From: Lelliottia wanjuensis
Lineage (GTDB): Bacteria > Pseudomonadota > Gammaproteobacteria > Enterobacterales > Enterobacteriaceae
Reading direction: 5' to 3'
DNA: 64,000 nt
Assembly (NCBI RefSeq): GCF_030238365.1
Contig: NZ_JASSOT010000059.1
Span: 20,723-84,722, forward strand
The notes under the pieces were generated by a model, which did not search any database, was not told the DNA's origin, and saw only the letters and a list, made by a program, of their open reading frames with translations. Of the stretch, positions 56,631 to 64,000 are shown in pieces. The position numbers and the translations under genes are program-made. The number at the start of each line of letters is the position of its first letter. Position 1 is the first letter of the stretch.

Positions 56631-57620
56631 ATGAATAAATGGGGCGTGGGGTTAACGTTATTGCTGGCATCAAGCAGCGTTCTGGCGAAGGATATCCAGT
56701 TACTGAACGTGTCGTACGATCCGACGCGTGAGCTTTACGATCAATACAACAAAGCCTTTGCGGCCCACTACAAACAAGAAACCGGCGATAACGTGGTGAT
56801 TCGCCAGTCGCACGGCGGCTCAGGCAAACAGGCGACCTCCGTCATCAACGGCATTGAAGCCGACGTGGTCACGCTGGCGCTGGCCTATGACGTTGACGCC
56901 ATTGCGGAACGTGGTCGTATTGATAAAAACTGGATCAAACGCCTGCCGGACAACTCTGCGCCATACACCTCGACCATCGTCTTCCTGGTGCGTAAAGGCA
57001 ACCCAAAACAGATTCATGACTGGAACGACCTGATTAAACCGGGCGTGTCGGTCATCACCCCGAACCCGAAAAGCTCCGGCGGCGCACGCTGGAACTACCT
57101 GGCAGCGTGGGGCTACGCCCTGCATCACAACAACGGCGACCAGGCCAAAGCCCAGGATTTCGTCAAATCCCTGTTTAAAAACGTCGAAGTGCTGGACTCC
57201 GGTGCGCGCGGCTCGACCAATACCTTCGTTGAACGCGGTATCGGCGATGTGCTGATTGCGTGGGAAAACGAAGCGCTGCTGGCGACCAACGAACTCGGCA
57301 AAGACAAGTTTGAGATCGTGACGCCAAGCGAATCGATTCTGGCGGAACCGACCGTTTCCATCGTCGACAAAGTGGTCGAGAAGAAAGACACCAAAGCGGT
57401 GGCAGAAGCCTACCTGAAATATCTCTACTCGCCTGAAGGCCAGGAGATCGCCGCGAAGAACTTCTACCGTCCACGCGATGCGGCGGTGGCGAAGAAATAT
57501 GACAGCGAGTTCCCGAAACTGAAGCTGTACACCATCGACGAGGAGTTTGGCGGCTGGGCGAAAGCGCAGAAAGAGCACTTCTCTAACGGCGGTACCTTCG
57601 ACCAGATCAGCAAACGCTAA
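56631..57620 (+). CDS. sbp: Sulfate-binding periplasmic protein
   Basis: 329 residues, the E. coli Sbp length. Signal peptide 1-19 (ends SVLA), then a type II binding fold. Sulfate-contact segments known for Sbp are present: [35 protein letters not shown] and [11 protein letters not shown]. It delivers sulfate to the CysUWA importer. The start at 56631 follows GAGTTGGAAG. Ended by a strong terminator. Confidence 0.96.
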   Translation: MNKWGVGLTLLLASSSVLAKDIQLLNVSYDPTRELYDQYNKAFAAHYKQETGDNVVIRQSHGGSGKQATSVINGIEADVVTLALAYDVDAIAERGRIDKNWIKRLPDNSAPYTSTIVFLVRKGNPKQIHDWNDLIKPGVSVITPNPKSSGGARWNYLAAWGYALHHNNGDQAKAQDFVKSLFKNVEVLDSGARGSTNTFVERGIGDVLIAWENEALLATNELGKDKFEIVTPSESILAEPTVSIVDKVVEKKDTKAVAEAYLKYLYSPEGQEIAAKNFYRPRDAAVAKKYDSEFPKLKLYTIDEEFGGWAKAQKEHFSNGGTFDQISKR

Positions 57621-57638
57621 TCAACGCATGACACAGTG

Positions 57639-57669
57639 GCCCGGCGCGAGAAATCCGCCGGGCTTTTTT
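57639..57669 (+). terminator. sbp terminator
   Basis: GCCCGGCG/CGCCGGGC 8-bp stem with a 9-nt loop and a T6 tail, 18 bp after the sbp stop. Confidence 0.93.
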
Positions 57670-57724
57670 ATTTGTCATGATTTTGCGTTACTCTTTAGCC
57701 TCTTACGAAAACAGGGAACGCGTT

Positions 57725-58468
57725 ATGAAGAAGATCATTGCCCTCATTGTGGCTGTCGTTGTCCTCGCCGCTGGCGGCTGGCTGTGGATGAAGACCGGCA
57801 ATCCCGACGCGTTACGCCACATCGTTCTCGACCAGTGTGTGCCGAATCAGCTGAACAACCGTCAGCCCGCGCCGTGCGCGCAGGTCAAACCGGACGCCGG
57901 TTACGTGGTGTTTAAAGACCGCAACGGCCCGCTGCAGTATCTCCTGATGCCGACGTACCGCATCAACGGCACCGAAAGCCCGCTGCTGACCGAGCCGCAA
58001 ACGCCTAACTTCTTCTGGCTGGCGTGGCAGTCGCGCAATTTTATGAGCATGAAACGCGGCGCAGAGGTGCCTGACAGCGCGGTCTCACTGACCATCAACT
58101 CCCCGACTGGACGTACGCAAAACCACTTCCATATCCACATCTCCTGCCTGCGCGCCGACGTGCGGGAAAAGCTGGATGCGAATCAGGGGCAGATCAGCAC
58201 CCAGTGGCTGCCGTTCCCCGGCGGGCTGGAAGGACATGAATATCTGGCGCGACGGGTGACGGAAAACGAGCTGGTGCAGCGCAGTCCGTTTATGATGCTG
58301 GCCGATGAACTGCCGGAAGCGCGCGAGCATATGGGCCGCTTTGCGCTGGCGATGGCCCAGCAGTCCGACGGCTCCTTTGTGCTGCTGGCGACGGAGCGCA
58401 ATCTGCTGCTGCTTAACCGCGCGTCCGCTGAGGAATTGCAGGATCATCAATGCCGTATCCTCCAGTAA
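57725..58468 (+). CDS. cdh: CDP-diacylglycerol pyrophosphatase
   Basis: 247 residues. One N-terminal membrane anchor (residues 3-22, [19 protein letters not shown]) and a periplasmic HIT-like domain whose triad is NHFHIHISC. It hydrolyses CDP-diacylglycerol to phosphatidate and CMP in vitro. Start at 57725 aligns with E. coli Cdh; an in-frame start 16 codons upstream overlaps the sbp terminator tail. Confidence 0.94.
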   Translation: MKKIIALIVAVVVLAAGGWLWMKTGNPDALRHIVLDQCVPNQLNNRQPAPCAQVKPDAGYVVFKDRNGPLQYLLMPTYRINGTESPLLTEPQTPNFFWLAWQSRNFMSMKRGAEVPDSAVSLTINSPTGRTQNHFHIHISCLRADVREKLDANQGQISTQWLPFPGGLEGHEYLARRVTENELVQRSPFMMLADELPEAREHMGRFALAMAQQSDGSFVLLATERNLLLLNRASAEELQDHQCRILQ

Positions 58469-58541
58469 CCCCACCATAAATCGCGTTTACTCGCGCTGCC
58501 TGTCCCCGTAGACTTGCTGAAAAAATCTACAGGAGACAGGT

Positions 58542-59846
58542 ATGTCGCTCTGGTTTACCCACCCTCTGTTCCTGCCCTCGGTTATCGTTGGCGTCACCAT
58601 CGTGCTGTGGGCGACCTCGCTCCTGCCGGAATTTATCACCGCGCTGCTGTTCTTCACGGCGGCGATGACTGCCAAAATCGCGCCACCGGATGTGATTTTT
58701 GGCGGCTTTGCCTCGTCAGCATTTTGGCTGGTGTTCAGCGGATTCGTGCTCGGCGTGGCGATCCGCAAAACGGGCCTGGCGGACAGGGCCGCGCGGGCGC
58801 TCTCGGCGAAGCTTACCGATTCGTGGCCGCTGATGGTGGCGAGCGTGGTGTTGCTGAGTTATGCCCTCGCGTTCGTGATGCCATCCAACATGGGACGCAT
58901 CGCGCTGTTGATGCCGATTGTGGCGGCGATGGCGAAACGGGCCAGCATCGCGGACGGCTCGCGGGCGTGGTATGGCCTGGCGCTGGCCGTCGGGTTTGGC
59001 ACTTTTCAGCTCTCGGCGACCATCCTGCCCGCTAACGTCCCGAACCTGGTGATGAGCGGCGCGGCGGAAGGCTCATACGGTATCCACCTGAACTACGTGC
59101 CCTATCTGCTGCTGCATACGCCGGTACTCGGTATTCTCAAAGGACTGATTCTGATCGGTCTGATCTGCTGGCTGTTCCCAGGCGCGCCAAAACCCGCGCG
59201 GGATCTCGCGCCTGCCGAGCCGATGGGGCGCGATGAGAAGCGTCTGGCGTGGCTGCTGGCGGTGGTGCTGGTGATGTGGGTGACGGAGAGCTGGCACGGC
59301 GTAGGCCCGGCCTGGACGGGGCTGGCGGCGTCGGTGATTGTGATGCTCCCGCGCATTGGGTTTATCACCGGCGAAGAGTTTTCCGCGGGGGTGAATATGC
59401 GCACCTGCATCTACGTGGCGGGGATTCTGGGGCTGGCGATCACCGTGACGCAAACGGGTATCGGCAGTGCCGTTGGTGAGGCGCTGCTGCGCCTGATGCC
59501 GCTCGATGCGGATAAACCTTTCACCAGTTTCCTCGCTCTGACGGGCATCACCACGGCGCTCAATTTCATTATGACCGCCAACGGCGTGCCCGCGCTGTAT
59601 ACCACCCTGGCGCAAAGTTTCTCGGATGCGACCGGGTTTCCGCTGCTGTCGGTGATTATGATCCAGGTGCTGGGGTATTCCACGCCGCTGTTGCCGTATC
59701 AGGCGTCGCCGATTGTGGTGGCGATGGGGCTCGGGAAAGTGCCTGCGAGAGCGGGGATGTTGCTGTGTCTGGCGCTGGCGGTGGCGACGTATGTGGTGCT
59801 GCTGCCGCTGGATTATTTGTGGTTTAGCGTGCTGGGACGGCTGTAG
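58542..59846 (+). CDS. SLC13/DASS-type anion permease
   Basis: 434 residues with about 11-12 hydrophobic spans. A SNMGRIALLMPIV segment and a later TPLLPYQASPIVVAMG segment correspond to the paired SNT/TP substrate loops of the DASS (SLC13) family, which carries dicarboxylates, sulfate or related anions. AGGAG lies 7 nt before the ATG. It stands between cdh and tpiA, which are neighbours in E. coli. Nearness to sbp might suggest sulfate, but a terminator and cdh lie between, so the substrate is open. Confidence 0.85.
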   Translation: MSLWFTHPLFLPSVIVGVTIVLWATSLLPEFITALLFFTAAMTAKIAPPDVIFGGFASSAFWLVFSGFVLGVAIRKTGLADRAARALSAKLTDSWPLMVASVVLLSYALAFVMPSNMGRIALLMPIVAAMAKRASIADGSRAWYGLALAVGFGTFQLSATILPANVPNLVMSGAAEGSYGIHLNYVPYLLLHTPVLGILKGLILIGLICWLFPGAPKPARDLAPAEPMGRDEKRLAWLLAVVLVMWVTESWHGVGPAWTGLAASVIVMLPRIGFITGEEFSAGVNMRTCIYVAGILGLAITVTQTGIGSAVGEALLRLMPLDADKPFTSFLALTGITTALNFIMTANGVPALYTTLAQSFSDATGFPLLSVIMIQVLGYSTPLLPYQASPIVVAMGLGKVPARAGMLLCLALAVATYVVLLPLDYLWFSVLGRL

Positions 59847-59864
59847 GACAGATCTGTGCGGTTT

Positions 59865-59945
59865 GATGCCCTCACCCTAACCCTCTCCCACAGGGAGAGG
59901 GAATTGAATCACCCTCTCCCTGTGGGAGAGGGCAGGGGTGAGGGC
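59865..59945. repeat. CCCTCTCCC-family palindromic repeat
   Basis: GATGCCCTCACCCTAACCCTCTCCC-type left arm and GGGAGAGGGCAGGGGTGAGGGC right arm, with two GGGAGAGGG hairpins, between the convergent SLC13 gene and tpiA. The most regular copy of the family; the preceding GTGCGGTTTGATGCCCTCAC also heads the copy at 63871. Confidence 0.85.
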
Positions 59946-59953
59946 AACAGCGA

Positions 59954-60721
59954 TTAAGCCTGTTTAGCCGCTTCTGCTGCTTTAACGATCACCGCGAAAG
60001 CGTCTGCTTTCAGGGATGCGCCGCCAACCAGCGCGCCGTCGATGTCCGGCTGGGTGAACAGCTCTGCTGCGTTAGACGCGTTTACAGAACCGCCGTACTG
60101 AATGATCACTTGCTCAGCCACTTTCGCGTCGGCTTTAGCAATGTGGTCACGGATAAATTTGTGAACAGCCTGTGCCTGCGCTGGAGTCGCAGATTTGCCA
60201 GTACCGATCGCCCAGACTGGCTCGTAAGCGATAACCACGCCTTCGAACGCCGCTGCGCCCTGAGTTTTCAGCACTGCGTCGATCTGACGTGCGCACACTT
60301 CTTCGGTTTTGCCCGCTTCGTTTTCTGCTTCGGTTTCACCGATGCACAGAACCGGAGTCAGACCCTGTTCTTTCAGCACAGCGAATTTCTTCGCGATGAA
60401 CTCGTCGGATTCTTTGTGGTAAGTACGACGCTCAGAGTGACCGATGATGATGTACTGTGCGCCGATATCTTTCAGCATTTCTGCAGAGGTTTCACCGGTG
60501 AATGCGCCAGACAGGTTAACGTCCACGTTCTGCGCGCCCAGCACGATGTGGCTGCCGTCAGCGGCGTGTTTAGCCAGATCCAGATAGATGTCTGGTGGAG
60601 CGATCGCTACCGCACAGCCGGTCACGCCAGCCAGCTCTTTACGCAGGTTGGCAATCAGCTCGTTTACCATGTGGCGGCTGCCGTTCAGTTTCCAGTTACC
60701 CATCACTAAAGGATGTCGCAT
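59954..60721 (-). CDS. tpiA: Triosephosphate isomerase
   Basis: 255 residues, the E. coli length; interconverts glyceraldehyde-3-phosphate and dihydroxyacetone phosphate. Active-site residues: Lys11 in MGNWKLNGS, the catalytic His in [10 protein letters not shown] and Glu in [12 protein letters not shown]. It also takes up the dihydroxyacetone phosphate made by YihT and RhaD elsewhere in the window. Codon use is that of a strongly expressed gene. Confidence 0.98.
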   Translation of the reverse strand: MRHPLVMGNWKLNGSRHMVNELIANLRKELAGVTGCAVAIAPPDIYLDLAKHAADGSHIVLGAQNVDVNLSGAFTGETSAEMLKDIGAQYIIIGHSERRTYHKESDEFIAKKFAVLKEQGLTPVLCIGETEAENEAGKTEEVCARQIDAVLKTQGAAAFEGVVIAYEPVWAIGTGKSATPAQAQAVHKFIRDHIAKADAKVAEQVIIQYGGSVNASNAAELFTQPDIDGALVGGASLKADAFAVIVKAAEAAKQA

Positions 60722-60832
60722 TTCAATTCTCCACGCTCAATAAGCGAATTAAGGATTATGGCCGCCCGTGAGAGCAGCATGGTCTGTGAATCAGTATAGA
60801 GATTTTCCCTCGAAAGGCTTTGCTTTTTGTCA

Positions 60833-61423
60833 TTAATTCGCCCCTCCGAGTGCGTCAGATAGTGCCAGCTTAATCGGTTCAACAGCGAAGGTCAGTCCCT
60901 TTTCGCCGTTATCTGCGACAACATAGCGGATCGCGCCTTCCGTTTCGGCGTAGTAGCGTTTGTTTTTGCCGCTTGTCAGCAATTTTTGCAGCTTTTGCTG
61001 GCTCTGGGCTTTAGTCAGAATCGGGGTAAAGGCGCGTAAAATGGCGCTCATGTACTCCAGCGCTTTGGCTTTCGCGGCTTTTTGCTCTGGCCCCTGAATC
61101 GGCAACCAGGTGATTTGCATGCTTTTGATCTTCAGCGTGCCGCGCTCCAGCGCCGTGGAGGCGTAGAGATTTTCGTTAATTTTGCTGGCGGCGCGGGTCA
61201 GGGTAGGGGTATCGCGGGCGCTGTCGATGGCGCGGAATTCGCCCAGCGGCAGCTTCGGGTTCTCTTTGTTGAAGGCTTCGCGAAACTCACTGATCGACTG
61301 ATCAAACGACGGCGCGCCCTGCAAAAGATAGGGCGCAGTCGCCGGCGCGTCGGCGGCGAAAATGGAAAAGCTGGCGCTCAGCAGGGTGCAACACAGCCAA
61401 AAAGAGTAAGCCCAACTTTTCAT
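60833..61423 (-). CDS. yiiQ: YiiQ, DUF1454 periplasmic protein
   Basis: 196 residues with a signal peptide (about 1-23, ends IFA). It belongs to the DUF1454 family (E. coli YiiQ, 199 residues), of unknown function. The rest is soluble, with no known catalytic motif. Divergent from yiiR, upstream of tpiA in the same direction with a 111-bp gap that should hold the tpiA promoter. Confidence 0.9.
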   Translation of the reverse strand: MKSWAYSFWLCCTLLSASFSIFAADAPATAPYLLQGAPSFDQSISEFREAFNKENPKLPLGEFRAIDSARDTPTLTRAASKINENLYASTALERGTLKIKSMQITWLPIQGPEQKAAKAKALEYMSAILRAFTPILTKAQSQQKLQKLLTSGKNKRYYAETEGAIRYVVADNGEKGLTFAVEPIKLALSDALGGAN

Positions 61424-61535
61424 GAAGATTGTCCCTGTACGTTACTGTTCATGATTAAAACGATATCTGGTCTGCTTGTCAAAAAGTCACCACTCCAGGG
61501 TAAACTACGCGCCATACGATAATAAGGAACCTGAC

Positions 61536-61955
61536 ATGACCATACAGCAGTGGTTGTTTTCATTCAAAGGGCGTATTGGACGCCGTGATTTTTGGATCTG
61601 GATTGGTACGTGGATTGTCGCGATGCTGGTGCTTTTCGGCCTGGCCTACAGCAACTGGCTGGGCACCCAAACGGCGGCGTTTGCGCTGGTGTGTCTGCTC
61701 TGGCCAACGGCGTCGGTGATGGTGAAACGTCTGCACGATCGCGGACGCTCTGGCCTGTGGGCGCTGCTGATCATTCTGGCGTGGATGCTGGTCGCAGGAA
61801 ACTGGTCGATGTTGCCGTCCATTCTGCCGTGGGTGGTGGGCAAACTGATCCCAACCGTCATTTTTGTGATGACCGTGATCGACCTGGGCGCGTTTGTTGG
61901 CACCCAGGGCGAAAATAAATACGGGAAAGACACGCTGGACGTGAAGTACCTCTGA
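61536..61955 (+). CDS. yiiR: YiiR, DUF805 membrane protein
   Basis: 139 residues, four membrane spans after an N-terminal FSFKGRIGRRDFWIW motif typical of DUF805; VMVKRLHDRGRSGLWALL is the second family signature. Function unknown. AAGGA lies 8 nt before the ATG at 61536. Its stop touches that of convergent fpr with no spacer. Confidence 0.9.
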   Translation: MTIQQWLFSFKGRIGRRDFWIWIGTWIVAMLVLFGLAYSNWLGTQTAAFALVCLLWPTASVMVKRLHDRGRSGLWALLIILAWMLVAGNWSMLPSILPWVVGKLIPTVIFVMTVIDLGAFVGTQGENKYGKDTLDVKYL

Positions 61956-62702
61956 TCACCAGTAGTGTTCAGCGGTCATATGGCCCGGTCGACGACGCAA
62001 GTGTTTGGTCATCTGCCGGGAATCTTTCAGCAACTGCTGGGTGTCGCGCACCATCTGTGGGTTACCGCACAGCATCACGTGACTGTTTTCGGTGGTCATC
62101 GTCAGCCCAACGGCTGCTTCAAGCTCTCCGCTCTCAATCAGCGCCGGAACGCGCCCGGTCAGTGAGCCTTCCGCCGTTTCGCGGCTCACCACGGTCTGGA
62201 TTTTCAGCTTCCCTTCGTAACGCTTTTCCAGTTCCTGCATCAGCGGGAGATAGCTCAGGTCGGCGGCATAGCGCGCGGCGTGAACCAGCACGATATTGTT
62301 GAACCGCTCCAGATCATGTCCGTATTGCAGAATCGACAGATACGGCCCGATGGCGGTGCCGGTCGCCAGCATCCACAGGGTGTCGCAGTCCGGAATCTCC
62401 TCCAGCACGAAGAAACCCGCCGCTTCGCTGACGATCTGAACTTCATCGCCCGGTTTCAACGCCGCCAGACGCGGACTTAATTTACCGTCAGGCACGGTGA
62501 CCAGATAAAACTCCAGATCCGGATTATCGGGCGCATTGACGTAAGAGTAAGCGCGCTGCACGCGCTCGCCGTCAATCTCCAGCCCCAGCTTGGCGAATTG
62601 CCCGGCGGTAAAAGGGTGAATGGGGGCATGCACGGTGAGGCTAAATAGTGCATCGGTCCAGAACTCTACCTTAGTGACTTTTCCTGTTACCCACTCCGCC
62701 AT
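61956..62702 (-). CDS. fpr: Ferredoxin/flavodoxin NADP+ reductase
   Basis: 248 residues, the E. coli length. FAD-binding RAYSYVN and the NADPH-binding LATGTAIGPYLSIL and MLCGNPQMV motifs are present, ending in aromatic residues (AEHYW) as in E. coli Fpr. It reduces flavodoxin and ferredoxin for radical enzymes and is part of the SoxRS regulon in E. coli. Confidence 0.97.
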   Translation of the reverse strand: MAEWVTGKVTKVEFWTDALFSLTVHAPIHPFTAGQFAKLGLEIDGERVQRAYSYVNAPDNPDLEFYLVTVPDGKLSPRLAALKPGDEVQIVSEAAGFFVLEEIPDCDTLWMLATGTAIGPYLSILQYGHDLERFNNIVLVHAARYAADLSYLPLMQELEKRYEGKLKIQTVVSRETAEGSLTGRVPALIESGELEAAVGLTMTTENSHVMLCGNPQMVRDTQQLLKDSRQMTKHLRRRPGHMTAEHYW

Positions 62703-62754
62703 AACATTCTCCTGAGCTGTTTTCTTACGCTATCTTCCATTCTTGCGAGGGAGA

Positions 62755-62778
62755 TTTCCAGCCTGCTGCGGCTGGAAA
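62755..62778. terminator. Hairpin after glpX
   Basis: TTTCCAGCC/GGCTGGAAA 9-bp perfect stem with a 6-nt loop, 20 bp beyond the glpX stop and upstream of fpr. Only AAAT follows on the minus strand, so termination may be partial. Confidence 0.6.
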
Positions 62779-62798
62779 GCTCATTCGAACAAATTGCC

Positions 62799-63809
62799 TT
62801 ACAGAATGTGCGTCTGTACGTTCGGGTCTTTGCGATCGAGATAGTGAATCGACTGAATGCGGCGGATGGTGCGGGATTTGCCGCGAATCAGCAGGGTTTC
62901 AGTGGTCGCCATATTGCCCTTGCGGGTGATGCCGTCCAGCAGATCGCCTTTGGTGATGCCGGTGGCCGAGAAGATGACGTTATCGCTGCGCGCCATTTCG
63001 TCGAGACGCAGCACTTTGTTGGCCTCGATGCCCATCGCTTTGCAGCGTGCCAGCTCGTCTTCGCCGATGCGACGATTCTCTTCACTGTCGCCTTTGACGT
63101 CATGACGCGCCAGCAGGCGGCCCTGCATATCGCCGTCCAGCGCGCGAATGACCGCGGCAGACACCACGCCTTCCGGTGCGCCACCGATGCCATACAGCAC
63201 ATCGACTTCGCTATCGGGCATACAGGTCAGAATCGACGCCGCGACGTCGCCGTCAGGAATGGCAAACACCCGCACGCCCAGCTGCTGCATCTGTGCGATG
63301 GTGGCGTCGTGGCGCGGTTTCGCCAGAATGGTGACGGTGAGATCGCCGAGGGGTTTACCCAGCGCGGCAGCGACATTGCGCAGGTTCTCTTCCAGCGGCA
63401 GGTTGAGATCGATAGATCCTTTTGCGCCCGGACCGACAATCAGCTTTTCCATGTACATATCTGGGGCGTTGAGGAAGCAGCCTTTGTCGCCGACGGCCAG
63501 TACCGCCAGCGCGTTGGCCTGACCCATGGCGGTCATGCGGGTGCCTTCGATCGGGTCGACGGCGATGTCCACCGCGTCGCCGTTGCCGGTCCCGACTTTT
63601 TCACCGATGAAAAGCATTGGCGCTTCGTCGATCTCGCCTTCGCCGATGACGATGGTACCGTCAATGTTGACCTGGTTGAGCATAATGCGCATCGCGTGGA
63701 CGGCAGCACCGTCAGCGATATTTTTATCGCCGCGGCCTAACCATTTGTAGCCCGCCAGGGCGGCGGCTTCGGTTACGCGGGAGAATTCGATAGCAAGTTC
63801 ACGTCTCAT
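62799..63809 (-). CDS. glpX: Fructose-1,6-bisphosphatase, class II
   Basis: 336 residues, the E. coli length. Li+-sensitive, Mn-dependent phosphatase; metal-binding GEGEIDEAPML and VDPIEGTRMT motifs and the substrate segment YGIGGAPEGV are intact. In E. coli it is the third gene of glpFKX; the orientation here places glpK beyond the right edge. A hairpin-rich repeat lies just upstream. Confidence 0.97.
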   Translation of the reverse strand: MRRELAIEFSRVTEAAALAGYKWLGRGDKNIADGAAVHAMRIMLNQVNIDGTIVIGEGEIDEAPMLFIGEKVGTGNGDAVDIAVDPIEGTRMTAMGQANALAVLAVGDKGCFLNAPDMYMEKLIVGPGAKGSIDLNLPLEENLRNVAAALGKPLGDLTVTILAKPRHDATIAQMQQLGVRVFAIPDGDVAASILTCMPDSEVDVLYGIGGAPEGVVSAAVIRALDGDMQGRLLARHDVKGDSEENRRIGEDELARCKAMGIEANKVLRLDEMARSDNVIFSATGITKGDLLDGITRKGNMATTETLLIRGKSRTIRRIQSIHYLDRKDPNVQTHIL

Positions 63810-63870
63810 CAGATACTCGTGCAGTCAAAAGGAATTGCACGAAGTTTATCACAGAGTGGGGGAGGGTGCG

Positions 63871-64000
63871 GTTTGATGCCCTCACCCCGGCCCTTATGTC
63901 TTGATCTTCTCCGCTTCTGCGGAGAAGATCCCCGACTGATCATCGGGAGGTTACCGGTGAGCATCACCCGGCCCTGGTGCCACTGAGCCCGTGGGAGAGA
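63871..64000. repeat. CCCTCTCCC-family repeat interrupted by a hairpin-rich insert
   Basis: Begins like the copy at 59865 (TTTGATGCCCTCACCCCGGCCCT) but the expected CTCCC..GGGAGAG part appears only at the right edge (CCCGTGGGAGAGA). Between them, about 63894-63985, lies an unrelated stretch: a perfect 12-bp stem GATCTTCTCCGC-TTCT-GCGGAGAAGATC (63903-63930), then CCCGA/TCGGG and CCGGTGA/TCACCCGG stems. It probably lies between glpK and glpX. Cut by the window end. Confidence 0.6.

Noticed and set aside
1..64000. Prophage, insertion sequence or integrative element
   Set aside because: No transposase, integrase or phage gene and no long direct repeats were seen; the accessory genes lie as blocks in an otherwise conserved backbone.

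Overview
The window is a chromosomal segment from a member of the Enterobacteriaceae, most likely Enterobacter or a close relative (Lelliottia, Leclercia, Kluyvera). Gene content and order follow the Escherichia coli yih - fdo - frv - rha - sodA - cpx - pfkA - tpiA - glpX segment almost gene for gene. Protein lengths match E. coli in nearly every case, and marker elements are conserved: the UGA (selenocysteine) codon of fdoG with its SECIS hairpin, the CpxQ small RNA in the cpxP 3' UTR, and the rhaBAD control region. Genus is an inference; no rRNA or tRNA gene is present to settle it. I saw no transposase, integrase or phage gene.

Layout. 1-8.3 kb: sulfoquinovose (sulfo-EMP) catabolism, with yihUTSRQ on the minus strand, then a TauE/SafE permease cut by the window edge, and yihV plus the regulator csqR (yihW) on the plus strand. 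8.4-11.3 kb: yihX, yihY, dtd, fabY, an overlapping housekeeping run. 11.3-12.8 kb: two unrelated type II toxin-antitoxin pairs (ParDE-like and an RHH/PIN VapBC-like pair) between fabY and fdhE. 12.8-19.6 kb: formate dehydrogenase-O (fdoGHI), its maturation factor fdhE, and divergent fdhD. 19.7-24.6 kb: a small DUF1471 periplasmic protein and the frvABXR PTS/peptidase operon.

24.7-31 kb is accessory: azlCD with a divergent XRE-cupin regulator, then a LacI regulator, a GH36 alpha-galactosidase and a LacY-type permease with paired palindromic operators. 31-44.1 kb is an enlarged rhamnose locus. Besides the E. coli set (rhaM, rhaD, rhaA, rhaB, rhaS, rhaR and the proton symporter rhaT) it carries a complete rhamnose-type ABC importer and an iron alcohol dehydrogenase placed to act as lactaldehyde reductase. 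Palindromic repeats lie between several cistrons of this minus-strand run.

44.3-51.4 kb: sodA, then a 1794-residue inverse autotransporter (intimin/invasin family) with about 12 Ig-like modules and an unusual C-terminal domain, at the place where E. coli has kdgT, then yiiM. 51.5-64 kb: cpxA/cpxR with divergent cpxP and the CpxQ sRNA, fieF, pfkA, sbp, cdh, an SLC13-type anion permease not found here in E. coli, tpiA, yiiQ, yiiR, fpr and glpX.

Two families of intergenic palindromes recur. One is REP-like (core GCCGG..GGCGCTACGC..CCGGC, five loci). The other is a CCCTCTCCC/GGGAGAGGG family (four loci); its last copy, at the right edge, appears interrupted by a hairpin-rich insert of about 90-100 bp. 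The best candidates for something new are the hybrid rhamnose locus, the adhesin's C-terminal domain, the TauE-type permease in the sulfoquinovose operon, and the interrupted repeat.
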